Source: M0108 sp044228795 (lineage in GTDB: Bacteria > Pseudomonadota > Gammaproteobacteria > Chromatiales > Chromatiaceae). Taken from it: DNA of 64,000 nt. A program made the position numbers and the translations under genes. The notes below the pieces were generated by a model, which made no database searches, had not been told where the DNA came from, and worked only from the letters and a program-made list of their open reading frames with translations. Positions within the stretch are counted from its first letter, which is position 1. Each line of letters opens with the position of its first letter. The DNA lies in the NCBI GenBank assembly GCA_044228795.1, contig JBGAUE010000012.1, positions 1 to 64,000 of the forward strand. The letters run 5' to 3'. Positions 1 to 8,513 of this stretch are shown here, piece by piece.

Positions 1-73
1 GCAGGTGTGTGCTTGGCGGCTCACAACCCGGAGTTTCCTGGATGGACTCCCGTAATTGTCAAACTTTTTCAGT

Positions 74-95
74 CCCCGGCATAGCCGGGGGTTTT
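74..95 (+). terminator. Rho-independent terminator of a gene upstream of the window
   Basis: A 7-bp perfect GC stem (CCCCGGC / GCCGGGG) with an ATA loop is followed by GTTTT. It ends transcription entering from the left edge. It also argues that the next + strand gene starts after it. Confidence 0.7.
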
Positions 96-137
96 CCCAA
101 GATAATAACAAGAGCCGCAATCATCCACTCGCCCCCC

Positions 138-871
138 CTGCGCGTGCTCATCGTCGAGGACGAGGCCGACCTCCGTGACGCCATGCTTGACTATCTCCAG
201 CGCGAGGGATGCCAGGTAGCCGGCGCTGGCAGCATCGCCGACTGCGCGGTTTGGCTTGCGGACCCGGACGGCGGAGTCATCGTCCTGGACCTCGGTTTGC
301 CGGATGGGGACGGCCTTGCCGCGCTCAGACCCCGCATCGACCGGCGGCGTCACGCCCTAGTGCTGGCCACAGCCCGCGGGAACCTTGAGGACCGGATACG
401 AGGGTATGAGGAGGTTGGCGACGCCTATCTGGTCAAGCCGGTGGACCTGCGCGAACTGACCAGTGTGGTACATGGCGTGGCGAGCCGGCTCCCGCCACCC
501 CCGCCCAAAGCGACTAACCCCGCCACCTGGACCCTGAACATCCTCCTCTGGCGGTTGATTGCGCCCGAGGGGTCATCATGCAGCCTGACTCTTCTGGAAA
601 GGTGCCTGCTTTACCTGCTGGCGCAAACCCCCGGCGAGATCTTGAGCAAGGAAAGTGTGATCCTGGCCCTGGAGCAGGAGAAGGCCGGGAAGTTAGGGAA
701 GAGATATGACCTCCGCAGTCTGGAGATTCTCATCCGCCGTCTGCGCAAAAGTCCGTCGAGGAACTCGGTAGGGTATTGCCTTTGGAAACCGTCTATGGCG
801 TCGGTTATGTCCAAAAGGCAAGATCAAGATCCTCAAATAACCTTGCGGGGGAACCGCAGGGATTCAGGTAG
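138..871 (+). pseudogene. Response regulator (receiver plus winged helix), frameshifted
   Basis: The protein starts with a receiver domain: acidic pair in VLIVEDEADL, phospho-acceptor Asp in VLDLGLPDGDG and Lys in YLVKPVDL. An OmpR/PhoB-type DNA-binding region follows (SLEILIRRLRK). Near 747-752 the frame breaks. The expected C-terminus, with PLETVYGVGY, continues in another frame from 752 and stops at 869-871. One missing A in the run at 747-750 would restore the whole protein, so this is a recent mutation or a sequence error. The start is unclear: no ATG lies between the upstream terminator and the receiver domain. CTG 138 would give the usual MRVLIVEDE start and GTG 144 is the alternative. 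The restored 3' end overlaps the convergent lolD by 8 bp. The partner kinase is not in the window. Confidence 0.75.
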
Positions 872-1562
872 CGCTCAAAATCCCATCATCGATATGCAGG
901 ATGCGGTCCATGCGGGCGGCAAGTTGAGGGTCGTGGGTGACGATGACAAAGCTGGTGCGGATCTCGGCGTTGAGCTGCAGCATCAGTTCATAGATCCGCT
1001 CGGCCGTGTGCCGATCAAGATTTCCCGTGGGCTCGTCGGCGAGGACACAGGCGGGATGGGTGACGAGGGCCCGCGCGATAGCGGCGCGCTGACGCTCGCC
1101 ACCGGAGAGTTCGGCGGGCTTATGACGACCGCGATGGCCCAGGCCCACCATGTCCAGCATCTCCGCAGCGCTAGCCCGGGCCTGGGCAGAGGTAGCGCCC
1201 CCCACCAGGAGCGGCATGGCAACGTTCTCCAGGGCGCTGAACTCGGGTAGTAAATGGTGAAATTGATAGACGAAGCCGAGTTGGCGATTGCGCAACCGGC
1301 CGCGCTCCCGCTCCGATAACCCGGTCACCTCCCGTCCCTGCCAGAGCACCGTCCCCCGGGTAGCGCGGTCCAGGCCACCCAGGCAGTGCAGCAGGGTACT
1401 CTTGCCGGAGCCGGAAACCCCGATTACCCCGATCCGCTCGCCGGCCTGGATGCGCAGGTCGATGCCACGCAGCACCTCAACATCGAGGGGGCCCTGATGG
1501 AAGGTCTTGACCAAACCCCGGGCCTCAATCACCGCCACCCCCTCGGGCACGACCTCATTCAT
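864..1562 (-). CDS. lolD: Lipoprotein-releasing system ATP-binding protein LolD
   Basis: ATPase of the LolCDE complex, which extracts mature lipoproteins from the inner membrane and hands them to LolA. The 232 residues carry a Walker A (GVSGSGKST), an ABC signature (LSGGERQR) and a Walker B ending in ADEPTG, at normal family length. The ATG at 1562 (MNEVVPEG) is chosen over a much longer upstream extension that reads through lolC. It overlaps the lolC stop by 8 bp, so the two are translationally coupled. The gene meets the frameshifted regulator tail to tail. Confidence 0.93.
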   Translation of the reverse strand: MNEVVPEGVAVIEARGLVKTFHQGPLDVEVLRGIDLRIQAGERIGVIGVSGSGKSTLLHCLGGLDRATRGTVLWQGREVTGLSERERGRLRNRQLGFVYQFHHLLPEFSALENVAMPLLVGGATSAQARASAAEMLDMVGLGHRGRHKPAELSGGERQRAAIARALVTHPACVLADEPTGNLDRHTAERIYELMLQLNAEIRTSFVIVTHDPQLAARMDRILHIDDGILSAT

Positions 1563-2802
1563 AGCGCAGAGCCTCGGCCGGTTCGGTCCGCGAGGCGCGC
1601 CAGGCAGGATAGAGGGTAGCGAGGACGGACATGATAAAGGCGCCCAGCCCCACGGCCATGACGTCGGAGCCATGGATATCCGAGGGCATGTTACTAATGT
1701 AATAGATGTTCGGGTCCAGGAAGTGGATACCAAACAGGTTCTCAATACCGGCGACGAGGGCCTCGACATTGACCGCCAGCAGGATGCCGCATGCCACCCC
1801 GAGCAGGGTCCCGGCGACGCCAAGCGCCGTGCCCTGGACCATAAAGATACCCATGACCCGCCCGGGCGATAGCCCAAGGGTACGCAGGATGGCGATATCG
1901 GCCTGCTTGTCCGTCACTACCATCACCAGGGTCGAGACGATATTGAAGGCAGCCACCGCCACAATCAGGAAGAGGATGATGCTCATCATCCGCTTCTCGG
2001 TACTGAGGGCGGCGAAGAAATTCTTGTGGTGCTGGGTCCAGTCGATGACCCGATAGACCCCGCCCAGGTCATAGGCGATATCCCGAGCCAATTGAGGTGC
2101 CTCGAAAATGTTGGTGAGCTTGAGCCGCAGGCCCGTGACGCTGTTGCCCAGATTGGTGAGTTTGGCCGCATCCTGAAGGTGGATAAAACCGGCGCCACGG
2201 TCGTAATCCGACATACCAACGGCGAAAATACCGCTGACCGTAAAGGACTTGAGCCGGGGCATAATCCCGATGGGGGTAGCGCTAACCTGGGGGGTTACCA
2301 CCGTTACCTTGTCGCCCAGACCCACACCCAGTACCGCCGCCAGTTCGCGGCCCAGGATAATATTGAAGGAACCCGCCGCCAGGGAATCCACCTCGCCCCG
2401 GAACATGTCCTGGCGCAGCTCTGAGACCTGGTCCTCCTCCACCGGCTCGATGCCACGCACCAAGGCGCCACTGACCTCACCGCCGTTGGCGAGCATAACC
2501 TGCATCTCGATGAAGGGTGCGGCCCCCACAACAGCCGGATGTTCCCGTACCCGGGGGAGCAACTCTCGCCAGTCCGCCATGTCGCCATTGGGTTCCGCCA
2601 ACGTGGCATGGGATGCCATGCCGAGAATGCGCTCCTGAATCTCCTTGTGGAAGCCGTTCATCACCGAGAGAACCACGATGAGGGCCACGATGCCCAACAT
2701 GATCCCCAGCATGGAGATGAGGGAAATAAAGGAGATAAAGTGATTGCGCCGCTTGGCCCGGGTGTAGCGCAGGCCAATAAACAAGGGGAGGGGTCTGAAC
2801 AT
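1555..2802 (-). CDS. lolC: Lipoprotein-releasing system permease LolC/LolE
   Basis: Integral membrane subunit of the lipoprotein-release ABC transporter. The start MFRPLPLFIGLRYTRAKRR is typical of LolC/E. The first membrane helix contains MLGIMLGIVALIVVLSVMNG. A large periplasmic domain follows, then three C-terminal helices with the FtsX-like stretch around VVTDKQADIAILRTLG. ATG 2802 gives 415 residues; ATG 2811 (MALM) is the only close alternative. Many gammaproteobacteria have separate lolC and lolE, but only one permease gene sits here, so a LolF-like homodimer is possible. Confidence 0.9.
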   Translation of the reverse strand: MFRPLPLFIGLRYTRAKRRNHFISFISLISMLGIMLGIVALIVVLSVMNGFHKEIQERILGMASHATLAEPNGDMADWRELLPRVREHPAVVGAAPFIEMQVMLANGGEVSGALVRGIEPVEEDQVSELRQDMFRGEVDSLAAGSFNIILGRELAAVLGVGLGDKVTVVTPQVSATPIGIMPRLKSFTVSGIFAVGMSDYDRGAGFIHLQDAAKLTNLGNSVTGLRLKLTNIFEAPQLARDIAYDLGGVYRVIDWTQHHKNFFAALSTEKRMMSIILFLIVAVAAFNIVSTLVMVVTDKQADIAILRTLGLSPGRVMGIFMVQGTALGVAGTLLGVACGILLAVNVEALVAGIENLFGIHFLDPNIYYISNMPSDIHGSDVMAVGLGAFIMSVLATLYPAWRASRTEPAEALRYE

Positions 2803-2873
2803 AAGGGCCATTAAACCACAAACAGAGGTGCAGCGCGGGCATCCGATCGCCATTTCCCGCCGCCCAAAGAATA

Positions 2874-2902
2874 CGGGCGCCAGGATGGTTCCAAGGCGCC
2901 CG
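2874..2902 (-). terminator. Stem-loop downstream of hynL
   Basis: Perfect 8-bp arms CGGGCGCC (2874-2881) and GGCGCCCG (2895-2902) lie 26 bp after the hynL stop. On the - strand the stem is followed by TATTCTTT, only moderately T-rich. It probably ends the hydrogenase transcript before lolC. Confidence 0.55.
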
Positions 2903-2927
2903 TTGACGGGGACAAATGGGGCTGGGT

Positions 2928-4670
2928 TCAGACGATCTTGATCTCGACCTGTTCGCCGGTCTCCGGGTCGCTCACGTGAACGGCACAGGCAATACAGGGA
3001 TCGAAGGAGTGGATGGTACGCTGAATCTCGATCGGCTCCTTCACATTATGCACCTGGTGGTTATCCTGAAGCGCCGCCTCGTAGGCGCCGGGGACGCCCT
3101 TGGGATCGCGCGGGCCGGCATTCCAGGTTGAGGGGACCACGGCCTGGTAGTTGGCGATCTTGCCATTCTCGATGACAATCCAGTGACCCAAGCCACCGCG
3201 GGGGGCCTCCAGATAGCCGGCACCCTGGCACTTTCTGGGCCAGGTGGCGGGATCCCAGAGGTGATCGTTGAAGGTCTTGGTGTCCCCGGATTTGATGTTG
3301 GCGATCAGGCTGTCGTACCAGACCTGCATCTGGTCGGCCAGGATCTTGGTCTCCAAGGTTCGGGCAGCGGTCCGACCCAGGGTGGAGAAGAGGGCCCGGA
3401 CCGGCACATCGAGCTTGGTCAGGGTCATGTCCACTAGATCCTTGGCCCGGCCGTGGAGGGGCGACTCGGGGCTGGCATAAAGCATGAGCATGCGCGCCAG
3501 AGGTCCGACCTCCACCGAATGGCCCTTCCAACGGGGGGCCTTGAGCCAGGAATAGCCGTCCGCGACATCCAGTTGTTTGAAGGGTGGCCGGGGACCACCC
3601 CGGCGGTCGTAGTCCAGTTCGGTCTCCCCAGCATAGGGGTGCAGACCCTTTTCCTTGCCGCCCTGATAGTGATACCAGGAGTGGGCAACGAATTCCTCGA
3701 TCTGGTCCGGGGCATTCAGGTCCACGGGATGAATCTGGCTGATATCTCGATTGAGAATCACACCGGACGGGACCAGGAAGCTGGCGGGATCATCCATACC
3801 CTTCGCCGGAAAATCGCCATAGCACAGGAAATTGCCAAGGCCCTCGCCCCGGCTGGCCCAATCCTTGTAGAAGCTGGCAATGGCCAGGGTATCCGGCACA
3901 TAGACCTGGTCCACGAAGGCCTGCATCTGCCTGATGATGTTCTGGACCTGGGCCAGGCGGGCGGAGTTGATAGCGGAATCCGAGTTCAGATCGATGGGTG
4001 ATGGGACGCCACCGACTACGACGTTGGGGTGCGGATTGCGACCACCGAAGATGGTGTGCAACCGGGCCACGTCGCGCTGCCAGGCCAGGGCCTCCAGGTA
4101 GTGAGCCACTGCCATGAGATTGGCCTCGGGCGGCAACTTGTAGGCCGGATGGCCCCAATAGCCATTGGCAAAAATCCCGAGCTGACCACTCTCGACCAGG
4201 CCCTTGACACGCTTCTGGACATCGCTGAAATAGCCCGGCGAGGAGTTCGGCCAGCCACTCAGGCTTTGGGCCAGAGCGGAGGTCGCCTTTGGGTCGGCGC
4301 TCAGGGCGCTGACCACATCCACCCAATCCAGGGCATGCAGATGATAGAAGTGCATGACGTGATCGTGGATGTACTGGGCGCCGATCATGAGATTGCGAAT
4401 GATCTGGGCGTTGGGCGGGATCGGGTACTTGAGAGCCGCCTCCACGGCACGCACGGAGGCCAGGCCGTGAACCAGGGTGCAGACGCCGCAGATGCGCTGG
4501 GCAAAGGCCCAGGCATCGCGGGGATCGCGTCCGCGCAGGATGATTTCGAGGCCGCGCACCATGGTGCCAGACGAGTAGGCCTGGGCGATGTTCTCGCCGT
4601 CCATCTGGGCCTCGATGCGCAGGTGCCCTTCGATCCGGGTGATAGGATCGACGACGATGCGTTCGCTCAT
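2928..4670 (-). CDS. hynL: NiFe hydrogenase large subunit, membrane-bound group 1
   Basis: Catalytic subunit holding the NiFe(CN)2CO site for H2 uptake or evolution. Both pairs of nickel-ligating cysteines are present: RICGVC (C61, C64) and DPCIACAVH (C559, C562). His565 is followed by a 15-residue tail, the peptide removed by the maturation endopeptidase after nickel insertion. The 580 residues are typical for the family. ATG 4670 follows a clear AAGGAGA ribosome-binding site. In this operon the large-subunit gene is last, separated from hynS by isp1 and isp2, as described for Thiocapsa hyn genes. A 110-bp gap with a hairpin separates it from isp2. Confidence 0.95.
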   Translation of the reverse strand: MSERIVVDPITRIEGHLRIEAQMDGENIAQAYSSGTMVRGLEIILRGRDPRDAWAFAQRICGVCTLVHGLASVRAVEAALKYPIPPNAQIIRNLMIGAQYIHDHVMHFYHLHALDWVDVVSALSADPKATSALAQSLSGWPNSSPGYFSDVQKRVKGLVESGQLGIFANGYWGHPAYKLPPEANLMAVAHYLEALAWQRDVARLHTIFGGRNPHPNVVVGGVPSPIDLNSDSAINSARLAQVQNIIRQMQAFVDQVYVPDTLAIASFYKDWASRGEGLGNFLCYGDFPAKGMDDPASFLVPSGVILNRDISQIHPVDLNAPDQIEEFVAHSWYHYQGGKEKGLHPYAGETELDYDRRGGPRPPFKQLDVADGYSWLKAPRWKGHSVEVGPLARMLMLYASPESPLHGRAKDLVDMTLTKLDVPVRALFSTLGRTAARTLETKILADQMQVWYDSLIANIKSGDTKTFNDHLWDPATWPRKCQGAGYLEAPRGGLGHWIVIENGKIANYQAVVPSTWNAGPRDPKGVPGAYEAALQDNHQVHNVKEPIEIQRTIHSFDPCIACAVHVSDPETGEQVEIKIV

Positions 4671-4740
4671 TGTTTTCTATCTCCTTAGAGGGCGGACAAA
4701 CACGAGTCATCCGCCATTGCACCAGGGCCGCGACCATCCT

Positions 4741-4757
4741 AGCGCCCCAGGGGCGCT
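4741..4757 (-). other. Intercistronic hairpin between isp2 and hynL
   Basis: AGCGCCCC-A-GGGGCGCT is a perfect inverted repeat 24 bp after the isp2 stop and about 70 bp before the hynL start. No T-run follows it, so it may be an mRNA stabiliser or partial attenuator rather than a full terminator. Confidence 0.4.
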
Positions 4758-4780
4758 CAACCGGCGCGACCCGGCCCAGG

Positions 4781-6043
4781 TTATTTCTCTACCAGATGCT
4801 CGGCGATCATCTCGGTCAGGCCGACCACGGGGATGTCCATGTTGAACTCCTCCAGGCCCTCCTCAAGTTGGGTGCGGCAGGTAGCGCACATGGTCACCAT
4901 ACGCTCCGGCGCGACCTCCTCGATCTGCGCCTTCTTACGTTTGAAGGCCGTCATCTTGAGTTCCGCCGCACGCTCATTGCTACTCACACCGCCGCCGGCG
5001 CCACAACACCACTGATAGCGTCCGTGTTCCTTGAGATCGACAAAGTTGTCCGCGACCAGGTCCATGAGGTTGCGCTGCTGCTGAATAACGCCACTCTTAC
5101 GGGCCAGGTTACAAGGGTCATGCATAGACAGGCGATCCATCTCCTTGCCCTCGGTCTTGATCCGCCCCGCGGCGCGCAACTCGTCCAGAACCTCGATGAT
5201 GTGGAAGACCCGGAAGGGATAGGACTTCCCGATCAGGTTGGGACCCTCCCAACGGACTGCCGTATAGGCATGACCACACTCGGGACTGATGACATTCTTG
5301 ACCTTAAGTTTGACTGCCGCATCCACGATGCGCTGCACCAGAGTAGCGGCTATGTCCTTATTGCCGATTTGGATGCCGGCATTGGTGGCCTCGTAACAGT
5401 CGGTGCTTAGGGTCCAGCTCACACCCGCATGAGCAAAGATTTTGGTGATAGCCTCCAGGTACTCGGGAAAATTGATGATCTCCATGGAGGAAAGCAGCAC
5501 CAGATAGTCAGCCCCTTCCGCATCCACCGGCACCTTGAACCCGGAACTAGCCTCCACATGGTCGATCTGGACCTGCAGAGTCTTCCACTTGAGGCCCATG
5601 GGACTGCCCGTGCGCACGGCGCGGGCGGCGGCGGTGATGAGGCCCTCGGGGGCGTGACCTGCGGCCACCATGCCCTCGCGGGTCTTGCGGATCATATATT
5701 GGATGTCGTTCCCCACCGGACAGACCATGGAACAGCGGGCGCACATGGAGCAGGAGTCGTAAAGCAGGGGCTCCCACTCCGCCAGCATCTCGTCGGTGAC
5801 CTTCTTGTTGAGGCCGAAAAGACCCTTAAGGCGGCCGAAGAGGGTGAACTCCGCCTCCCAAACCCGACGCAGGGGCTCCAGCTTGGTAATGGGCGTGTAT
5901 TGCGGATCCCCGGTCTCTACATAGAAGAGACAGGCCTCGGCGCAGAGACCGCAATGGACGCAACTCGAAAAGAAGGCCGCGACGGGCGCGTCGATTTCGG
6001 CACGCAGGGCATTGAGGCCCCGTTCCAGTGATAACTCGCTCAT
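4781..6043 (-). CDS. isp2: Hydrogenase-associated iron-sulfur protein Isp2 (HdrD/DsrK-like)
   Basis: Cytoplasmic electron-transfer partner of the hydrogenase, related to heterodisulfide reductase and DsrK subunits. It has two 4Fe-4S motifs of the CxxCxxCxxxC type (C28-C38 and C98-C108). The C-terminal half holds CCG-type cysteine motifs, visible in DPCNLARK, YQWCCGAGGG and MCATCRTQLEEG. Its 420 residues match Isp2 proteins of purple sulfur bacteria. The start overlaps the isp1 stop by 4 bp, which implies coupled translation. Electrons probably pass between the membrane protein Isp1 and a cytoplasmic acceptor, which is not known from the sequence. Confidence 0.9.
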   Translation of the reverse strand: MSELSLERGLNALRAEIDAPVAAFFSSCVHCGLCAEACLFYVETGDPQYTPITKLEPLRRVWEAEFTLFGRLKGLFGLNKKVTDEMLAEWEPLLYDSCSMCARCSMVCPVGNDIQYMIRKTREGMVAAGHAPEGLITAAARAVRTGSPMGLKWKTLQVQIDHVEASSGFKVPVDAEGADYLVLLSSMEIINFPEYLEAITKIFAHAGVSWTLSTDCYEATNAGIQIGNKDIAATLVQRIVDAAVKLKVKNVISPECGHAYTAVRWEGPNLIGKSYPFRVFHIIEVLDELRAAGRIKTEGKEMDRLSMHDPCNLARKSGVIQQQRNLMDLVADNFVDLKEHGRYQWCCGAGGGVSSNERAAELKMTAFKRKKAQIEEVAPERMVTMCATCRTQLEEGLEEFNMDIPVVGLTEMIAEHLVEK

Positions 6044-6702
6044 GACTGGACTCCCTTGCGCCCGAAAATGGCGCCGTTATACCAACGGGCGATAAAGGCG
6101 GTGAACATGTGGGTCAGCTTGGTAAAGGGCAGCACGATCAGGAAGATCTCCACCGACAGGATGTGCATGCCCAGGACAATCGGGTAGGGGTTGACGAGCC
6201 GGTGATAGGCCATGTATCCCGTGAACACCACCAGAAAGGTGACCCCCCAGGTCAGATAGTCCTCGAAGGTGCTCAGGTGCTGCTTGACGGGATGCATCAG
6301 GCGATGGATCAGGGCGGCAACCAGGCCGACGAGAGTCACCGCGGAGATGGCATCGATGACGGGATTGGGAAGCCCGGGCCAGGCAACTCCGAAGACACTC
6401 TTAATGAGTTCAATGTGCGGGATGAAGAGGAAGAGGACCAAGATGAAACCCAGGTGCCAGATCCAGCCCACCAGGACATCGAAGCCGGAACGCTTGAAGG
6501 TGCCCGGATCGGCGAAGGAGCGGGTAATCATGGTGCGAAATCCCGGACCCCATTCGCTGGCGCGGGCCTCGGCATAGTTGGTCTTGCGCCCCAGCCAGAA
6601 GATTTCCACCAGGCGCGCCAGCATCCCCAGGGCAAAGATAGTGAGCGCCCAATTGAACATGGGGCCCTTGGTCCAAAGCAGAAATTCCATCGGATTGCTC
6701 AT
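6040..6702 (-). CDS. isp1: Hydrogenase-associated membrane cytochrome b subunit Isp1
   Basis: Membrane protein of 220 residues related to NarI/DsrM-type b cytochromes. Five or so hydrophobic segments are visible, with His residues inside or beside them (WIWHLGFILVLF, GMHILSVEIFL, LIHRLMH) that could ligate haem. It overlaps hynS by 4 bp and isp2 by 4 bp. It should link the periplasmic hydrogenase dimer to Isp2 and the quinone pool. This role is known for the family; haem binding here is inferred. Confidence 0.88.
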   Translation of the reverse strand: MSNPMEFLLWTKGPMFNWALTIFALGMLARLVEIFWLGRKTNYAEARASEWGPGFRTMITRSFADPGTFKRSGFDVLVGWIWHLGFILVLFLFIPHIELIKSVFGVAWPGLPNPVIDAISAVTLVGLVAALIHRLMHPVKQHLSTFEDYLTWGVTFLVVFTGYMAYHRLVNPYPIVLGMHILSVEIFLIVLPFTKLTHMFTAFIARWYNGAIFGRKGVQS

Positions 6703-7796
6703 AGCTTCTGCTCCAGTTGCTCGATGGTGACAGGTTCACGATCCGCCACGGCACGCTGCTGCTGCTTCTTGGCTACGACCCCCGCGACCCCACCGATGAC
6801 AGCTCCGGCGATGCCCGCCACCGCCAGGGTATGGGTGGAATTGGCCGTAGGCACCGACAGGGCGTGATAGAAACCCCCCGCATCCCAGAAATCGGGCTCG
6901 GAGCAGCCCAGGCAGGGATGACCTGACTCAACAGGCCAACTCGTGCCGGCATTCCAGCGCATAGTGGCACAGGCGTTGTAGGTGCTCGGACCCTTACAAC
7001 CGAGACGGTACAGGCACCAGCCCGCCTTAGCCCCCTCGTCGTCGAAGGTCTCAGCAAACAGGCCCTTGTCATAGAAGGGACGGCGATAGCAGCGGTCGTG
7101 GATCGACTGTCCGAAGAAGGCCAAGGGTCGCTTGTAGCCATCCATTTCTGGCAGGGTGCCAAAGGTCAGGTACTGTGCCAGGACACCCGTGATGACGGTG
7201 GGAATCGGCGGACAGCCCGAGACATTGATGATGGGCTTGTCGGTGATAATGTCCTGCACGGCCACGGCACCGGTAGGATTGGGATAGGCGCGCGGCAGCC
7301 CCCCGAAGGCGGCACAAGTTCCCACGGCGACCACCGCCGCCGCCCCTGCCACCGTCTCCTTGAGGATATCCAGGTTGCTATGGCCCGCGATGGTGGAGTA
7401 ACCCATATTAGAGCCAGGTCCTGGCAGGGAGCCGTCCACCACCACCAGGTAGGAGCCCCAGTTTTCCTTCATGGCCGCGAGCCGGGCCTCCTCGGCGGCA
7501 TCCCCAGAGGCGGCCTGGAGGGTGTGGTGATAGTCCAGGGAGATGACGTCGAGAATCAGGTTCTCGACCGTGGGGGAATGGCTGCGGGTCAGGGACTCGG
7601 TACAACCGGTACACTCCTGAAAGGAGAGCCAGATGACGGATGGCCGCCGCGCCTTGTCGAGGGCCGCCGCGATCGCCGATGCCATGGTCGGCGGCAGGGC
7701 CATCATGGAGGCGGTAGCGGCGCAGAACTTCAGAAAGCCGCGGCGGGTAACCCCGTGTTCGCGCAAGCTCTCGCCTAGGGTCTTTTGGGTGGCCAT
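6699..7796 (-). CDS. hynS: NiFe hydrogenase small subunit with Tat signal and C-terminal anchor
   Basis: Electron-transfer subunit with three Fe-S clusters. A twin-arginine signal (RRGFLKF, residues 18-24) predicts export of the folded dimer to the periplasm. Cluster ligands are visible in ECTGCTES (C62, C65), VGTCAAFGG, SGCPPIP and the C-terminal HDRC, GWCLYRLGCKG and HPCLGCSE motifs. A hydrophobic segment near residues 318-342 (AVAGIAGAVIGGVAGVVA) anchors it to the membrane. ATG 7796 follows GGGAGGGAC. It is the first gene of hynS-isp1-isp2-hynL. Confidence 0.95.
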   Translation of the reverse strand: MATQKTLGESLREHGVTRRGFLKFCAATASMMALPPTMASAIAAALDKARRPSVIWLSFQECTGCTESLTRSHSPTVENLILDVISLDYHHTLQAASGDAAEEARLAAMKENWGSYLVVVDGSLPGPGSNMGYSTIAGHSNLDILKETVAGAAAVVAVGTCAAFGGLPRAYPNPTGAVAVQDIITDKPIINVSGCPPIPTVITGVLAQYLTFGTLPEMDGYKRPLAFFGQSIHDRCYRRPFYDKGLFAETFDDEGAKAGWCLYRLGCKGPSTYNACATMRWNAGTSWPVESGHPCLGCSEPDFWDAGGFYHALSVPTANSTHTLAVAGIAGAVIGGVAGVVAKKQQQRAVADREPVTIEQLEQKL

Positions 7797-7981
7797 TGTC
7801 CCTCCCGTCGGTTGAGTACCACTGCGTGACCGGCTGGGCCGGTCTCATCCCGCCAAGCGGGAATGATCGCTTACCAAAAAATCACGGCGGCCCCATGACC
7901 ACCGCTTACCTGGCGCCCGCGGCCAGCGCCGCGGCGCCCTTTGTCGATCGGGGAACAAATGTACCCCGAACCGACTTCAAA
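7797..7981 (-). promoter_or_regulatory. hynS: Leader region of the hyn operon with stacked hairpins
   Basis: The 185 bp upstream of hynS hold several inverted repeats. One is a strong GC hairpin at 7912-7938 with one bulged base. Others are TCCCGC-CAA-GCGGGA near 7848-7862, GACCGG-CCGGTC near 7826-7844, and an imperfect GGGG(A)AC / GT(A)CCCC repeat at 7950-7966. The first could end transcription from the upstream gene; the others could shape the hyn leader. I looked for a consensus FNR box (TTGAT-N4-ATCAA) and did not find one. No convincing -35/-10 pair was identified. Confidence 0.35.
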
Positions 7982-8416
7982 TCATGCCGATGACCCGGCT
8001 TCATCCTCTCCACCCAGAATCCGGTCGAGCCGGGCGGTGGCCTCGGCACAATCCTCGGGTTGGGTCAGGAGCAGGCTGGGAATGCGGTCGATCTCAATGT
8101 GCAGGGCAATACGTTCGCCTTCCGGGTTGTAGTGATCGATCAACCAAACCGCCGGGATGGCGCTTTCCCAAATCCGGGTCTCCCCCAAGGCATGAATGAC
8201 CGCCTCCACCTCCCCGCGGCCAAGGAGCGCCAGCAGGCGCGCCTCATCGCCAGGGCCAAAGGGGATGGCACGCAGATCGATGATGCCAGGGATACCGGCC
8301 GCAGCCAGACGTTCTAGAGCGTGACGGATTTCATGGAGGATGGGCAAGGCATTGCCCCATTCCTGACCGAAATGCGGGGCTGCGACCCCGGTGGTGATAC
8401 CTTCCAGAACGGACAT
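7982..8416 (-). CDS. Hydrogenase expression/formation protein, HupH C-terminal domain only
   Basis: A 144-residue protein that resembles the C-terminal domain of HupH/HyaF hydrogenase-assembly proteins. The conserved part runs through LPILHEIRHALERL, IDLRAIPFGPGDEARLL, LLGRGEVEAVI and IPSLLLTQPEDCAEA. Full HupH proteins are about twice as long, so this is a stand-alone domain version. HupH-type proteins are linked to maturation of the small-subunit Fe-S clusters or large-subunit chaperoning; the exact role here is inferred. The gene lies just upstream of hynS on the same strand. Confidence 0.75.
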   Translation of the reverse strand: MSVLEGITTGVAAPHFGQEWGNALPILHEIRHALERLAAAGIPGIIDLRAIPFGPGDEARLLALLGRGEVEAVIHALGETRIWESAIPAVWLIDHYNPEGERIALHIEIDRIPSLLLTQPEDCAEATARLDRILGGEDEAGSSA

Positions 8417-8447
8417 CGTATCTATTAGCGTATCGTTAATTATTAAT

Positions 8448-8458
8448 TGTCAATTATA
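8448..8458 (-). promoter_or_regulatory. Possible AT-rich promoter before the HupH-domain gene
   Basis: The intergenic stretch 8417-8470 is very AT-rich for this genome. On the - strand it holds a perfect TATAAT (8458-8453) overlapping a TTGACA (8453-8448). Used as a -10, TATAAT would place the start about 30 nt before the ATG at 8416, but no good -35 lies 17 nt upstream. TTGACA as a -35 lacks a good -10. Confidence 0.3.
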
Positions 8459-8513
8459 TCCAGGCTGTCACGGAATTCTATTGACGCAGCGCAGCCAAAC
8501 GGCGCGAAAATGA

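Noticed and set aside
9..1250. One 413-codon + strand frame from the left edge
   Set aside because: It starts before a terminator, contains the real response regulator up to about 750, then reads the wrong frame and the antisense of lolD. Only 138-871, with a frameshift, is supported.
7797..7981. FNR box upstream of hynS
   Set aside because: Hydrogenase genes in related bacteria can be FNR-controlled, but no TTGAT-N4-ATCAA match was found in this interval.
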